Below, in pieces: positions 1 to 11,468 of a stretch of 33,837 nucleotides of DNA. A program made the position numbers and the translations under genes. The notes beneath the pieces were generated by a model. The model saw only the letters and a list, made by a program, of their open reading frames with translations. It ran no database searches and was not told the DNA's origin. The stretch comes from Candidatus Roizmanbacteria bacterium RIFCSPLOWO2_01_FULL_35_13 (GTDB lineage Bacteria; Patescibacteriota; Microgenomatia; UBA1406; GWC2-37-13), in NCBI GenBank assembly GCA_001789635.1, contig MGAF01000014.1, positions 1-33,837 on the forward strand, written 5' to 3'. Each line of letters begins with the position of its first letter. The stretch's first letter is position 1.

Positions 1-29
1 TTAACAATTTACATAGAACCTAAATACAT

Positions 30-58
30 TTGACAATCATTGTGTGTTCGTGTATAGT
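30..58 (+). promoter_or_regulatory. sigma70-like promoter upstream of rpoB
   Basis: TTGACA (30-35), 17-nt spacer, TATAGT (53-58). Confidence 0.65.
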
Positions 59-76
59 TTAGTATCTTTTTTCGAT

Positions 77-101
77 ACCCTTGTCTAATAAGGGTTTTTT
101 T
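77..101 (+). terminator. intrinsic-terminator-like hairpin in the rpoB leader
   Basis: ACCCTT-GTCTAAT-AAGGGT followed by a run of seven T; lies between the promoter and the rpoB start. Confidence 0.55.
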
Positions 102-133
102 GTTGTTATAAAAAAATTATTTTTCCCTCAAAG

Positions 134-3100
134 ATGCTGCAGATTAATTCATCTATTACTTCTTCTCAAAAAAAAATAAACCTGGGTCAAGAAGACAAAG
201 AGTTAGAAGGCTACGACCTCATTGAAATTCAAAAAAAGTCATGGGAAAAGTTCGTAAAATTAGAATTGAAAGAAATATTCAATGAGTTCTTTCCAATTGA
301 TGACTATACCGGGAAAAAATTTACTTTATTTTTTAATGATATTTTTTTTGGCGAACCCCGCTACGCTCTTGATCTTTGTCTCCAAAAAAAATTAACCTAC
401 GATGTTCCGGTTTATCTGAAATTAAAGCTTGTCAATAAAAAAACAGGGTCGGAACGCTCGCAAGAAGTTTATTTCTTCAATCTGCCAAAGATGACGGATC
501 GCGGAACCTTCATTATAAATGGAATTGAAAGAGCTGTGATTAATCAGATAGTCAGATCTCCGGGTGTTTACTTTACCGCTGAAATTGATAAAACAACGGG
601 ATTAACTTTATATAATGCCGAAATTCGTCCGTATATCGGCGCCTGGCTTGATATTACTATTAATAAAAATAATCTAATTGAGATGAAGATTAATAAAAAG
701 AGAAAATTTTTTGCGAGTGTTCTTTTAAGGGCTTTTGAAGGTGAAAATAATAATGACATAATGTCTCATTTTCAGGATCTTGATAAAGAATTAATCGAAA
801 AATATCTCAATCCCACCTTAAAAAAAGATTCTACAAAAGATAAAGATGCTGCTGTCCTTGAAATCTACCGCAAAGTTAGACCCGGCGAACCGCTAATTTT
901 AGAAAATGCCAATGAAACTTTACAAAATCTTTTTTTCAACCATCGCCGCTATTCTTTAGCGGATGTCGGAAGATACAAAATAAATAAAAAACTAAAAACA
1001 GACCTTGAGATTAAAAAAGAAAATCACCTTTTAACTAAAACTGACATTATCGAAACAATTAAATATCTTATTAATTTGACAAAAAAGGTTGGAGAATTTG
1101 ATGATATCGATCATCTGGGGAACCGTCGTCTTAGAACGGTAGGTGAACTTGTAAGTATGTATGGAATTAGGGTAGGCATGGTTCGTGTCGAAAGGGAAAT
1201 AAAAGAAAGAATGAGCCTTGTTACAAGTGAAACCAACGTGGCACCATCTCAAATAGTTAATTCTAAACCGCTTATAGTTGCAATAAATTCATTTTTCCGT
1301 ACCAGTCAACTATCAACTATAGTCGATCAAACCAATCCGCTATCTGAGCTCGACAATCTCAGAAGAATTACTGTTGGTGGTCCTGGCGGTATTGAAAAAG
1401 AAAGAGCCTCATTCTCAATCAGGGATATTTCATCTTCTCAATATGGAAGAATTTGTCCGATTCGTTCACCTGAAGGACCAAACATTGGAGTGGTTACTTA
1501 TATGGCTTTGTATGCCAGAGTTAATAAATACGGTTTTCTTGAAACTCCTTATCGAAAATTAGTAAAAGAAAAATCCGGGAGTAAAACAAAAGTAAAGCTG
1601 TCTGATGAAATTGTTTATCTTCAGGCAGATGATGAAGAAAGTTTCCGTATTACTTCAAACAGTGTTAATTTTGATAAAAATAATTACATTATCGAGGAAC
1701 ATGCAGCGTGTAGACATGGTGGAGAAATTGTTGAAATTCCTGTGGAAGAACTTGACTTCATAGATGTTTCACCTAGACAGGTAGTCGGTGCCTCTGCAAC
1801 GCTTATTCCGTTTTTACAGAATGACGATGCAAGCCGTGCCCTAATGGGCACTCATATGCAATGTCAAGCTGTACCCTTAATTAATCCTCAAGCTCCTATC
1901 GTCGGCACAGGCTTGGAAAGGAAAATTTCTTCTGCCTTGAACCGGACAATTTTCAGTAAAGAAGATGGAATCATAGATTATGTGGATGCTGAAAAAATTG
2001 TTATGAAAGGTAAAAGCGGAAAAGAATACGGCTATTCTCTAAATCGGTTTGTTAAAACTAATAAAGATGTGGTATTTGATCAAAAACCAAAAGTTGAACC
2101 CGGACAAAAAATTAAAAAAGGTCAAGTGCTTGTAGACGGTCCCTCTACCGATAATGGTAAACTTGCTTTAGGACAAAATTTAGTGGTCGCTTATACTTCA
2201 CTTAATGGTCTTGGTTACGAAGACGGTTTTGTTATATCTGAAAAAGTAATAAAAGAAAATCTTCTCACTTCAATTGCTTCTGAAGAATTCATCGCTGATC
2301 TGGTTGATACCAAACTTGGTCCGGAAGAATTAACCAGAGATATTCCAAATGTCCGTGAAGAAGTTTTACAGAATTTAGATAAAGACGGATTAGTGGTTGT
2401 CGGATCTGAAGTATCCGGAGGCGATATTTTGGTTGGAAAAGTAGCTCTAAAAGGAGAAAAAGAGCTTACCGCTGAAGAAAGACTTTTAAGGGCAATATTC
2501 GGTGAAAAAGCCAAAGACGTCAAAGATACATCACTTCGTATGCCATATGGCAAAAGAGGAACCGTTGTCAATTTGGAAATAATTGACTCTAAAAAAGATC
2601 CGAATGAATTGGAACCAAGTGTTTTAAAAAGAATTCTTGTTACCACGGCTCAACTTAGAAAAATATCAGTCGGAGATAAACTGGCAGGCCGGCATGGAAA
2701 CAAAGGAGTTATCTCAAAAATCTTACCGGAATGGGACATGCCTCATCTGGAAGATGGAACTCCCGTAGACGTAATACTTTCTCCTCTCTCAATTTTATCG
2801 CGTATGAATCTGGGACAACTGTTTGAAACCCTGCTTGGTTTAATTGCACTAAATAAAAATACTCCCATTACTGTTCCTGTCTTTGAAAAGATTAAAGAAC
2901 GATTCATTACATCCGAATTGAAAAAACTCGGACTGCCATTAGACGGAAAAGTAACACTGCTTGACGGACAAACCGGCCAACCATATGACAATAAGGTATT
3001 CGTTGGTGTAGGCTACATAATGAAACTGATTCACATGGTGGAGGATAAATTCCACGCCAGATCGGTTGGACCTTACTCACTTGTAACTCAACAGCCGCTC

Positions 3101-3349
3101 GGCGGAAAATCCCAGATGGGTGGACAAAGATTCGGAGAGATGGAAGTCTGGGCTCTCGAAACTCATCGTGTACCTTATACTTTACAGGAAATGTTAACTA
3201 TTAAAAGTGATGATGTAAGAGGCAGAACTAAGGCTTTTGAATCAATAATTAAAAAAGTTGACATTCCACAATCAAACGTTCCGGAATCATTTCACGTTTT
3301 AATAAAAGAATTAAACGCATTAGGATTAGCTATTGACTATATTAAATGA
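134..3349 (+). CDS. rpoB: DNA-directed RNA polymerase subunit beta
   Basis: 1071 aa; motifs NPLSELDNLRR, CPIRSPEGPNIG, GRHGNKGV, QPLGGKSQMGGQRFGEMEVWALE. Confidence 0.98.
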   Translation: MLQINSSITSSQKKINLGQEDKELEGYDLIEIQKKSWEKFVKLELKEIFNEFFPIDDYTGKKFTLFFNDIFFGEPRYALDLCLQKKLTYDVPVYLKLKLVNKKTGSERSQEVYFFNLPKMTDRGTFIINGIERAVINQIVRSPGVYFTAEIDKTTGLTLYNAEIRPYIGAWLDITINKNNLIEMKINKKRKFFASVLLRAFEGENNNDIMSHFQDLDKELIEKYLNPTLKKDSTKDKDAAVLEIYRKVRPGEPLILENANETLQNLFFNHRRYSLADVGRYKINKKLKTDLEIKKENHLLTKTDIIETIKYLINLTKKVGEFDDIDHLGNRRLRTVGELVSMYGIRVGMVRVEREIKERMSLVTSETNVAPSQIVNSKPLIVAINSFFRTSQLSTIVDQTNPLSELDNLRRITVGGPGGIEKERASFSIRDISSSQYGRICPIRSPEGPNIGVVTYMALYARVNKYGFLETPYRKLVKEKSGSKTKVKLSDEIVYLQADDEESFRITSNSVNFDKNNYIIEEHAACRHGGEIVEIPVEELDFIDVSPRQVVGASATLIPFLQNDDASRALMGTHMQCQAVPLINPQAPIVGTGLERKISSALNRTIFSKEDGIIDYVDAEKIVMKGKSGKEYGYSLNRFVKTNKDVVFDQKPKVEPGQKIKKGQVLVDGPSTDNGKLALGQNLVVAYTSLNGLGYEDGFVISEKVIKENLLTSIASEEFIADLVDTKLGPEELTRDIPNVREEVLQNLDKDGLVVVGSEVSGGDILVGKVALKGEKELTAEERLLRAIFGEKAKDVKDTSLRMPYGKRGTVVNLEIIDSKKDPNELEPSVLKRILVTTAQLRKISVGDKLAGRHGNKGVISKILPEWDMPHLEDGTPVDVILSPLSILSRMNLGQLFETLLGLIALNKNTPITVPVFEKIKERFITSELKKLGLPLDGKVTLLDGQTGQPYDNKVFVGVGYIMKLIHMVEDKFHARSVGPYSLVTQQPLGGKSQMGGQRFGEMEVWALETHRVPYTLQEMLTIKSDDVRGRTKAFESIIKKVDIPQSNVPESFHVLIKELNALGLAIDYIK

Positions 3350-3444
3350 AAAAGTTAAAAATAAAAACGAAAAACGAAATTTTAAATTTAAAAATTTTGA
3401 ATTACAATTTTTCACTTTTCACTTTTAATTTTTAATTTGTAAAC

Positions 3445-6400
3445 ATGGATAATCACGAACTGGTTGACTTTTCCGGGCTTCGCATCAAACTGGCTTCACC
3501 TGAAGGCATATTGAGCTGGTCGCATGGCGAAATAACTAAACCTGAGACAATCAATTATCGGACTTTCCGGGCAGAAAAAGACGGCCTATTTGATGAACGT
3601 ATCTTTGGACCAACTAAGGATTATGAATGTTACTGCGGTAAATATAAAAGAATCAGATATAAGGGAATTGTCTGTGACCGTTGTGGAGTTGAAATAACCA
3701 CATCAGCAGTTCGCCGTGAAAGGATAGGTCATATAAAATTAGCTTCTCCAATAGCGCATATCTGGTATTTTAAAGGGTCTTCTTCTGTTTTAAGTACAAT
3801 CCTGGACATTGCTCCCCAAGCTTTGGAACGCATTATTTATTACGCCCTTTATCTTGTAAAAAAAGTTGACAAGGAAAAACAAAAACAGTCTATCAAACTT
3901 ATAGAAGAGATTGAAAAAAAAGAAATAGAAACTCTTGAAAAAGAACATTTGGAAAATCAGAAAAATATCGAAAAAGATTTCAAAAAACAAAAAGAAGAGC
4001 TTGTTAAAAAAATTCTGAATAGAGAACAAAGAGAAATAGCAGACCAGGAAGTTGAATTTAAACTAAGAGAACAGCTCAAATTACTTGCAGATAAATTTAT
4101 GGACCAAAAAAATCAAAAAACTTCTTTTTTTGACCGGTTAACTAAAGTTATGAAATCACTAAAATATTTAGATACTCTGGAAGAAGACGATTTCCTCTAT
4201 CTTAAAGAAAAAAAAGCCGATCATTTTCTTGAAACCGGTATGGGGTCAGAAGTAATCTATGAAATACTCTCGTCCTTCGATCTGAATAAAAAATATACCG
4301 AGGCACTTAAAGAACTTAATGACGTAAAAGGAGATAGAAGAAATAAAATGCTTAAAAAAGTCAGATTTCTTGAGTCATTTGTCAAGGCTGCCATTTCACC
4401 AAAATGGATGATCTGGACAGTATTACCCGTAATTCCACCGGATCTTCGCCCCGTAGTTCAACTGCCGGGTGGAAAATTTGCCACATCCGATCTTAATGAT
4501 TTCTACCGGAGAGTTATAAACAGAAACAATCGCCTGAAACAGCTCATAGACTTTGGCGCACCGGAAATAATTCTTAGAAATGAAAAAAGAATGCTTCAGG
4601 AAGCAGTCGATTCATTAATTGATTTGCAAAAATCCAGAGGCCGGGCCAGAACAAAAGGAGCTGCGTCTAAAATTCAAAAATCCCTCTCGGATATTCTTCG
4701 CGGAAAACAAGGCCGCTTTAGACAAAATCTCTTGGGAAAAAGAGTTGACTATTCAGGAAGATCCACAATTATTGTGGGTCCTGAACTAAAATTACATCAA
4801 TGCGGTCTTCCAAAAGAAATGGCTCTCGAGTTGTTCAAACCATTCTTACTTCATGAAATTATTATAAGAGGGCTTGCCCCAAATATAAAAAGTGCTAAAA
4901 ACTTTCTCGAAAAGAAAGAGCCAGTCGTCTATGATATTCTTGAAGAAATATCCAAAGATCACCCGGTATTGCTTAACCGTGCTCCAACCCTTCACAAACT
5001 ATCTATTCTTGGATTTTATCCGGTCTTAACCGATTCTCATGCTATAAAACTTCACCCCACAGTTTGTTCAGGTTATAATGCGGATTTTGACGGTGATGCA
5101 ATGGGTGTTTTCCTACCTCTTTCCAAGAGAGCAATTGATGAGGTAAAGGATAGAATGTTACCCTATCATAATCTTTTAAAACCAGCCGACGGAACACCGA
5201 TAGTCCTCCCTAATAAAGAAATGGCTCTAGGATGCTATCATATTACAACCATCGATTCAACCTTTAACGATAAAAAGGATGAGCAATTAAAATATTTTAC
5301 TGATGAAAATGAAGCTTTGATTGCTTATCAATTCGGTAAGGTCTCCTTAAGACATCCGATATTTGTCAAAATAAAAGATCAACTTTTTAAAACATCTATT
5401 GGTCGCATTATCTTTAATCAGGCCATACCGGAAGAATTAAGATTCTTTAATCAGGATGTAAAGGCCTCAACTTTAAAACAATTAGTAATGAGAGCCATGA
5501 AATTATTTGAAAATCAGGTGGTCGGGGATCTTATTGACAAACTTAAAGAAGTCGGCTTCTGGGGAGCAACAATGGCCGGGGGACTATCCTTTTCTGTCTT
5601 TGACTGTGTCATTATAGATGAAAAAGAAGCAATGTTAAAACTGGTCGAAAAAGAGGTTGAAAAAGTAGAAAAAAATTATCGCCAGGGACTTCTTACTCTT
5701 GAAGAAAAAAAACGTTATACCAATAAGCTTTGGATCGAAATAACAGAAAAATTAGCCGATTTGACCTGGAACGCTTTAGACGAAGAAAATCCGGTCAAAC
5801 TTGCCATTAAATCTGAAGGTCCCAGAGCTTCACGTGAACAACTGAAACAATTATCCGCTATTAAAGGTCTTGTCGTTGATCCTCTGGGTAAAATTATAGA
5901 AGTTCCTACCAAATCAAATTATCGTGAAGGACTTTCCATATTTGAATATGTAATTTCGGCTCGGGGAGCCAGAAAAGGTCTTACAGATTCTGCCCTTAAG
6001 ACAGCCGATGCCGGATATCTGACGCGCCGGTTAGTCGATGTGGCTCACGACATGATAGTCAGGGAAGTTGATTGCGGAGCAACAGAAGGACTAACTGTCA
6101 GCACCACAGATAACCGGGGAGAAAAATTTATAGACAGGATAAGAGGCCGCTTTTTAGCCAAAGATGTTCATTCCGAGAAAAAAGAATTACTTTTAAAAGC
6201 TAATGAACTTATAGACGAAAGTAAAATAGAACTTTTTCAAAAATCCGGAGTTAAAAAAACCGTGGTCAGATCGGCTCTTTACTGCCTGGCAAAATACGGA
6301 ATTTGCCAGAAATGCTATGGACTTGATCTCTCCAACAACAAACTTGTTGATATTGGTGTTCCAGTCGGAGTCATAGCGGCTCAATCTATCGGAGAACCCG

Positions 6401-7236
6401 GAACCCAGCTTACAATGCGGGTCAGGCATTTCGGTGGAATCGTAATTTCCGACGTAACCCAAGGCTTACCGAGAGTGGAAGAATTATTTGAAACAAGAAT
6501 GCCAAAGGTCGTTTCTCCGATTGTAGAAATACAGGGAAAAGTTTCGGTTCAGGAAGATACCAATAGAGAAGTTTACAGCGTAAAAATAACATCAACCGAT
6601 AAAAATCAACCGAAAGAACAGGAGTTCATAATCCCAATGTCGCAAAAGCTGAAAGTTAAGGATGGGGAGCTCGTTTCCGTCGGAACTCCCCTATCAGAAG
6701 GATATCTGGATGTTCACGATATTTTAACCATTAAAGGCCTGAGATCTGCCCAATTCTATCTTGTCGACGAAGTACAAAAAGTCTATGAGTCCCAGGGAAT
6801 CAATATTCATGATAAACATTTTGAAGTAATTGTCCGGAAAATGAGTGATAAGGTAATAATTGAGGATGAGGGCGACACATCTTTTATTAAAGATGAAGTT
6901 GTTTCCAGAATCAGATTTGAAGAAGAAAATAAAAAAATTCTTGCCCAGGGTGGTAAACCCGCCGTCGGAAAAGTTTCCATACTTGGAATTACCAGAGCGG
7001 CAATTTATACGGATTCGTGGCTGTCGGCCGCTTCCTTCGAACAGACAACTAATGTGTTAAGTGCTGCAGCTATAAAAGGTCAGGTAGACTACTTGTTGGG
7101 ATTAAAAGAAAATGTTATAATTGGCAGATTAATACCCGTAACAGCCGAATTAATTGAAAAATATTACGGGAAATTTTTAAGCAAATATGCCAACGATCAA
7201 CCAGTTGATCAAAAAAAAGAGGAAAAACCGGATTAA
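3445..7236 (+). CDS. rpoC: DNA-directed RNA polymerase subunit beta'
   Basis: 1263 aa; CYCGKYKR...CDRCGVE zinc site, NADFDGDAM catalytic motif, [15 protein letters not shown]. Confidence 0.98.
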   Translation: MDNHELVDFSGLRIKLASPEGILSWSHGEITKPETINYRTFRAEKDGLFDERIFGPTKDYECYCGKYKRIRYKGIVCDRCGVEITTSAVRRERIGHIKLASPIAHIWYFKGSSSVLSTILDIAPQALERIIYYALYLVKKVDKEKQKQSIKLIEEIEKKEIETLEKEHLENQKNIEKDFKKQKEELVKKILNREQREIADQEVEFKLREQLKLLADKFMDQKNQKTSFFDRLTKVMKSLKYLDTLEEDDFLYLKEKKADHFLETGMGSEVIYEILSSFDLNKKYTEALKELNDVKGDRRNKMLKKVRFLESFVKAAISPKWMIWTVLPVIPPDLRPVVQLPGGKFATSDLNDFYRRVINRNNRLKQLIDFGAPEIILRNEKRMLQEAVDSLIDLQKSRGRARTKGAASKIQKSLSDILRGKQGRFRQNLLGKRVDYSGRSTIIVGPELKLHQCGLPKEMALELFKPFLLHEIIIRGLAPNIKSAKNFLEKKEPVVYDILEEISKDHPVLLNRAPTLHKLSILGFYPVLTDSHAIKLHPTVCSGYNADFDGDAMGVFLPLSKRAIDEVKDRMLPYHNLLKPADGTPIVLPNKEMALGCYHITTIDSTFNDKKDEQLKYFTDENEALIAYQFGKVSLRHPIFVKIKDQLFKTSIGRIIFNQAIPEELRFFNQDVKASTLKQLVMRAMKLFENQVVGDLIDKLKEVGFWGATMAGGLSFSVFDCVIIDEKEAMLKLVEKEVEKVEKNYRQGLLTLEEKKRYTNKLWIEITEKLADLTWNALDEENPVKLAIKSEGPRASREQLKQLSAIKGLVVDPLGKIIEVPTKSNYREGLSIFEYVISARGARKGLTDSALKTADAGYLTRRLVDVAHDMIVREVDCGATEGLTVSTTDNRGEKFIDRIRGRFLAKDVHSEKKELLLKANELIDESKIELFQKSGVKKTVVRSALYCLAKYGICQKCYGLDLSNNKLVDIGVPVGVIAAQSIGEPGTQLTMRVRHFGGIVISDVTQGLPRVEELFETRMPKVVSPIVEIQGKVSVQEDTNREVYSVKITSTDKNQPKEQEFIIPMSQKLKVKDGELVSVGTPLSEGYLDVHDILTIKGLRSAQFYLVDEVQKVYESQGINIHDKHFEVIVRKMSDKVIIEDEGDTSFIKDEVVSRIRFEEENKKILAQGGKPAVGKVSILGITRAAIYTDSWLSAASFEQTTNVLSAAAIKGQVDYLLGLKENVIIGRLIPVTAELIEKYYGKFLSKYANDQPVDQKKEEKPD

Positions 7237-7612
7237 AAAATCCCGGGCAGCTGCGTTAAAATTAACCTTTAATGCATTAAAAAGAAAATACGTCTTCACT
7301 AACAATTCCATGAAGCGTGGCGTATGTACTATAGTCAAAACAATGACGCCTAAGAAACCGAACTCTGCCTTACGTAAAGTAGCCCGTGTCAGACTTTCCA
7401 ATAAAATGGAGGTTACCGCCTACATTCAGGGTGTAGGTCATAATTTAGCCGAACACTCTATTGTTTTAGTCAGAGGAGGAAGAGTAAAAGATCTGCCGGG
7501 CGTAAAATACCACATTGTCAGAGGAAAATATGACACTGCAGGAGTTGTCGACAGAAAATCTTCCCGATCCAAGTACGGTACAAAATTTGAAACTGTAAAA
7601 GCAGCCTCATAA
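7187..7612 (+). CDS. rpsL: 30S ribosomal protein S12
   Basis: MPTINQLI N-terminus, [32 protein letters not shown]; start lies inside rpoC. Confidence 0.97.
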   Translation: MPTINQLIKKKRKNRIKKSRAAALKLTFNALKRKYVFTNNSMKRGVCTIVKTMTPKKPNSALRKVARVRLSNKMEVTAYIQGVGHNLAEHSIVLVRGGRVKDLPGVKYHIVRGKYDTAGVVDRKSSRSKYGTKFETVKAAS

Positions 7613-7718
7613 TATTAAAAATTAAAGATTAAATATAAAATACACATATTAAATATCAAATCTTTTATTTTTTATATGTATTTTTTATTTTTTATATTTA
7701 ATATTTTATATTGATTTT

Positions 7719-8192
7719 ATGCCCAGACGTCCTTATAAAAAGCTAAAAACCAAGATCGACCCGATATTCGGCAATATTGAAGTTGCCAAATTGATTAATT
7801 ACACCATGGTTGACGGAAAAAAATCCATAGCCCGGAGTATTATCTATACAATATTTGACAAACTTTCTAAAGAAAAACAGGATCCCTTAAGAATCCTGCA
7901 TCAGGCTATTCAACACGTATCTCCAAACTACGAAGTAAAGTCCCGGAGGTTAGGTGGCGCTTCATATCTTGTTCCGATAGAAGTCCGCAAAAACAGGCGT
8001 CTTTTTTTAGCGCTCAACTGGATATTAATTGCGGCTAAATCCCGTTCAAATAAAGAGTATAATACATTTTCCGATAAACTGATGGCAGAACTAATAGACG
8101 CTGCAAAAAATCAGGGACAGGCGGTAAATAAAAAACTTCAGGTTGAAAAACTGGCAGACGCCAATAAAGCTTTTGCTCACCTTAAATGGTGA
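7719..8192 (+). CDS. rpsG: 30S ribosomal protein S7
   Basis: 157 aa; GGASYLVPIEVRKNRR, position after rpsL. Confidence 0.95.
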   Translation: MPRRPYKKLKTKIDPIFGNIEVAKLINYTMVDGKKSIARSIIYTIFDKLSKEKQDPLRILHQAIQHVSPNYEVKSRRLGGASYLVPIEVRKNRRLFLALNWILIAAKSRSNKEYNTFSDKLMAELIDAAKNQGQAVNKKLQVEKLADANKAFAHLKW

Positions 8193-8195
8193 AAT

Positions 8196-8615
8196 ATGAA
8201 AAGCATAAATGTTGCGGCTTCTGCTGAATGTATTTCTTGTAGTAATCAATTTACTGGCAAAGTAAATTTATACAAAGCTGAATCAAATTTTCCAGAAGGA
8301 GGAAGTGTTTTTTTTATAGAAAGGTCAAATGCTGGAATTTTAGAATTATGCATTTACCATCATTCTGGTAATAGAAATGATCTTAAAATAACCACTGATA
8401 TATTAGAGGAATTAATGAAAAAAATTCCTCCGGAAAAAGAGCATTTTTTAGTTAGTAAAGGATTATTTATGAGTCATCAAATCTTTAGATCAGAAGAGTT
8501 TGGTTTTTTTACAGTATCAACAGAAATGAAAGAGCTATACATTTCACCAAGTGAGGCTATTAGATCATTATTTATAGGAGAAAATGAGCATCGCTCTCGT
8601 TTCTTTAGAAGTTAA
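8196..8615 (+). CDS. hypothetical protein of unknown family
   Basis: 139-aa ORF between rpsG and fusA, same strand, tight spacing (3 nt after rpsG stop, 12 nt before fusA). Confidence 0.6.
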   Translation: MKSINVAASAECISCSNQFTGKVNLYKAESNFPEGGSVFFIERSNAGILELCIYHHSGNRNDLKITTDILEELMKKIPPEKEHFLVSKGLFMSHQIFRSEEFGFFTVSTEMKELYISPSEAIRSLFIGENEHRSRFFRS

Positions 8616-8627
8616 ATTAAAAGATTA

Positions 8628-10727
8628 ATGCCACAACAATCAGTTGTAACAAAAAATCGCGTTGTTCCTCTTGAAAAAATCCGCAATGTCGGAATAATTG
8701 CCCATATCGATTCGGGTAAAACAACTACAACTGAACGAATTCTTTTTTATACCGGCAGAACCTACAAAATCGGCGATATCGATGAAGGAACAACTCAGAT
8801 GGACTGGATGCCGCAGGAAAGGGAACGCGGAATAACCATCGTTGCGGCTGCCACAACTACATTCTGGAAAGGGATGAGAATTAATATCATAGATACTCCG
8901 GGACACGTAGACTTTACTGCAGAAGTCGAAAGATCTTTAAGGATTCTGGACGGCGGAGTTGTCGTGTTTGATGCTGAAGAAGGTGTCCAGAGTCAATCTG
9001 AAACAGTTTGGAGACAAGCGGATAAATATAAAGTTCCCCGGATTTGTTTTATAAACAAAATGGATAAATTAGGAGCAAATTTCGACGCCACAGTCAAAGA
9101 AATCGAGGAACGTTTAGGCGCAAAACCTGCCGTTATGGTTTATCCAATCGGCAAAGAACAGGAGTTTAAAGGAGCAGTTGATCTTTTAGAAATGAAAGCG
9201 CTCATTTGGGATGATAAAGACTCACAAGGTACTAAATATACAATTACAGAAAAAATCCCTGCGGATATTAAAGAAAAAGTTATACAGGCCAGAGCCAAAC
9301 TGATCGAAAAAATAGCCGAAACCGACGACTCTCTTTTAAATAAATATCTCAACAATGAAGAAATTTCAGTCGCTGAACTTAAAAAAACCTTAAGAAAAGC
9401 CGTTATAGACTATAAATTAATTCCGGTCTATGCCGGCACTTCCCTCAGAAACAAAGGCGTCCAGCCTGTGTTAGATGCAATCGTAGACTATCTTCCCTCC
9501 CCTGCCGATCTTAAAGAAATCAAAGCCGTAAATCCCAAAACCGGAAAAGAAGAAAGCCGGAAACTTATCAATGAGGAAAAATTTTCCGCTCTTGCTTTCA
9601 AGATACAGCTTGATCCACACGTAGGAAAACTTACTTACACCCGGATTTATTCGGGAACTTTAGAATCCGGTTCATATGTCTATAACGTAACCCGGAATAA
9701 AAAAGAACGGGTCAGCCGAGTACTTATTATGCATGCAAATCAAAGGGAAGAAATCGATAAAGCTTATGCCGGAGAAATTGTCGCTTTGGTCGGACCTAAG
9801 GATTCAAAAACCGGTGATACTTTAGCAGATCCCGAAGGTCCAATTATTTTGGAAAGAATCACTTTCCCTGATCCGGTTATTTCACTTGCTATCGAACCTA
9901 AAACTAAAGCCGATCAGGAAAAATTATCCTATACGCTTCAACGCCTGGCCGAGGAAGATCCTACATTCAGGGTAAAAATAAACCATGAAACCGGTCAGAC
10001 AATTATGTCCGGAATGGGTGAACTGCATCTGGAAATCCTGGTTGACCGGATGAGGCGGGAAATGGGAATGCAGGTTAATACAGGCAAACCCCAGGTTGCC
10101 TACAAAGAAACCATAACACGCCTTGCTGAAGGCGAAGGCAAGTATATAAAACAAACAGGTGGACACGGACAATACGGTCACTGTCTGATTAAAATTGAAC
10201 CGTTGTCCAGAGGCAGCGGCTTCAAATTTATAAATAAAATAAAAGGAGCGTCTATTCCGTCGGAATTTATTCCTCCGGTTGAAAAAGGAATAATTGAGGC
10301 GATGGAAAAAGGAATCCTTGTCGGCTATCCTATGACTGATTTACAGGCCGCCCTTTACGACGGGAGTTACCATGACGTAGATTCTTCTGACATTGCGTTT
10401 AAAATTGCCGGATCAATGGCCCTGCAGGATGCTGCCAAAAAAGCCGGACTTTCGCTTATCGAACCGATTATGAAGCTTGAGGTAACAGTCCCGGAAAACT
10501 TTATGGGAGTGGTAATCGGTGATATATCGGCAAAAAGAGGCAAAATTCTCGGCACCGAAAAACGCAGTCGCGCAGTAGTAATTAAGGCTTACGTACCCTT
10601 GGCTGACATGTCGGGTTATGCCACAGTTATTCGATCTCTAACTGAAGGAAGAGGATTTTTCTACATGGAGCCGTCTCACTACGAAGAAGTCCCCCGCAAC
10701 ATCATCCAGTCGATGATTAGTAAATAA
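8628..10727 (+). CDS. fusA: elongation factor G
   Basis: 699 aa; [44 protein letters not shown]. Confidence 0.97.
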   Translation: MPQQSVVTKNRVVPLEKIRNVGIIAHIDSGKTTTTERILFYTGRTYKIGDIDEGTTQMDWMPQERERGITIVAAATTTFWKGMRINIIDTPGHVDFTAEVERSLRILDGGVVVFDAEEGVQSQSETVWRQADKYKVPRICFINKMDKLGANFDATVKEIEERLGAKPAVMVYPIGKEQEFKGAVDLLEMKALIWDDKDSQGTKYTITEKIPADIKEKVIQARAKLIEKIAETDDSLLNKYLNNEEISVAELKKTLRKAVIDYKLIPVYAGTSLRNKGVQPVLDAIVDYLPSPADLKEIKAVNPKTGKEESRKLINEEKFSALAFKIQLDPHVGKLTYTRIYSGTLESGSYVYNVTRNKKERVSRVLIMHANQREEIDKAYAGEIVALVGPKDSKTGDTLADPEGPIILERITFPDPVISLAIEPKTKADQEKLSYTLQRLAEEDPTFRVKINHETGQTIMSGMGELHLEILVDRMRREMGMQVNTGKPQVAYKETITRLAEGEGKYIKQTGGHGQYGHCLIKIEPLSRGSGFKFINKIKGASIPSEFIPPVEKGIIEAMEKGILVGYPMTDLQAALYDGSYHDVDSSDIAFKIAGSMALQDAAKKAGLSLIEPIMKLEVTVPENFMGVVIGDISAKRGKILGTEKRSRAVVIKAYVPLADMSGYATVIRSLTEGRGFFYMEPSHYEEVPRNIIQSMISK

Positions 10728-10737
10728 TAATTTATCG

Positions 10738-10825
10738 TCATTCTGGGGAGCGGAGCGACTGCAGAATCTATTTATGAACAAGACGCGTCATTCTGGCAAG
10801 CGAGGAACGAGCGCGTCCAGAATCT
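10738..10825. repeat. two adjacent copies of a GTCATTCTGG...CAGAATCTAT palindromic element
   Basis: CGTCATTCTGGGGAGCGGAGCGACTGCAGAATCTATTTATGAAC then CGTCATTCTGGCAAGCGAGGAACGAGCGCGTCCAGAATCTATCTATGAAA. Confidence 0.75.
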
Positions 10826-10829
10826 ATCT

Positions 10830-11468
10830 ATGAAAATACTCGTTTTTTCCGATAGTCATCTAACAGATAAATTTGAAATAAAAAAATTCAACTTCCTAAA
10901 AAGGATAATTTCGGAAGCTGACCAAGTCATCATAAATGGAGATTTTTGGGATGGTGAAATGACCACGTTTAACCAATTTATAGCTTCGGATTGGAATAAA
11001 CTTTTCCCTATTTTAAAAGAAAGAAAAACAGTTTATATATATGGCAATCACGACCGTAAGTCTTACTCTAATAATAAGGTAAATTTATTTTCATTAAAAC
11101 AAGGCTATATATATAATTTAAAGCAAAATGGAATTAATTACATTATCGAACATGGAAACAGATTCTTCATAACGCCTGACGAATTTTTACCCAGAAGTAT
11201 AACCAGATATTCTACCTTAATTACCGGATTTTTTATGCAAAAATTTACTTTTCTTCAATTTATTCTCAAAAAAGCTAATGAGATTATGAAAAGTAAAATT
11301 CAAAAAGAATTAAAAAACAATGATATATATGTCTGCGGACACTCACATTGGTCCGAATTTGACTTAAAAAATAATTTCATTAACACTGGCTGCATTGAAA
11401 GCGGATTAGCACAATACCTTATTATTGACGATCAAAAAATAACTCCAATGGAAGAAAGATATTATTAG
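10830..11468 (+). CDS. calcineurin-like metallophosphoesterase
   Basis: FSDSHLTD, INGDFWDG, YGNHDRKS, CGHSHWSE motifs. Confidence 0.85.
   Translation: MKILVFSDSHLTDKFEIKKFNFLKRIISEADQVIINGDFWDGEMTTFNQFIASDWNKLFPILKERKTVYIYGNHDRKSYSNNKVNLFSLKQGYIYNLKQNGINYIIEHGNRFFITPDEFLPRSITRYSTLITGFFMQKFTFLQFILKKANEIMKSKIQKELKNNDIYVCGHSHWSEFDLKNNFINTGCIESGLAQYLIIDDQKITPMEERYY

Noticed and set aside
2215-2646. 143-aa minus-strand ORF inside rpoB
   Set aside because: Antisense to conserved rpoB codons; Ser-rich shadow typical of such frames.
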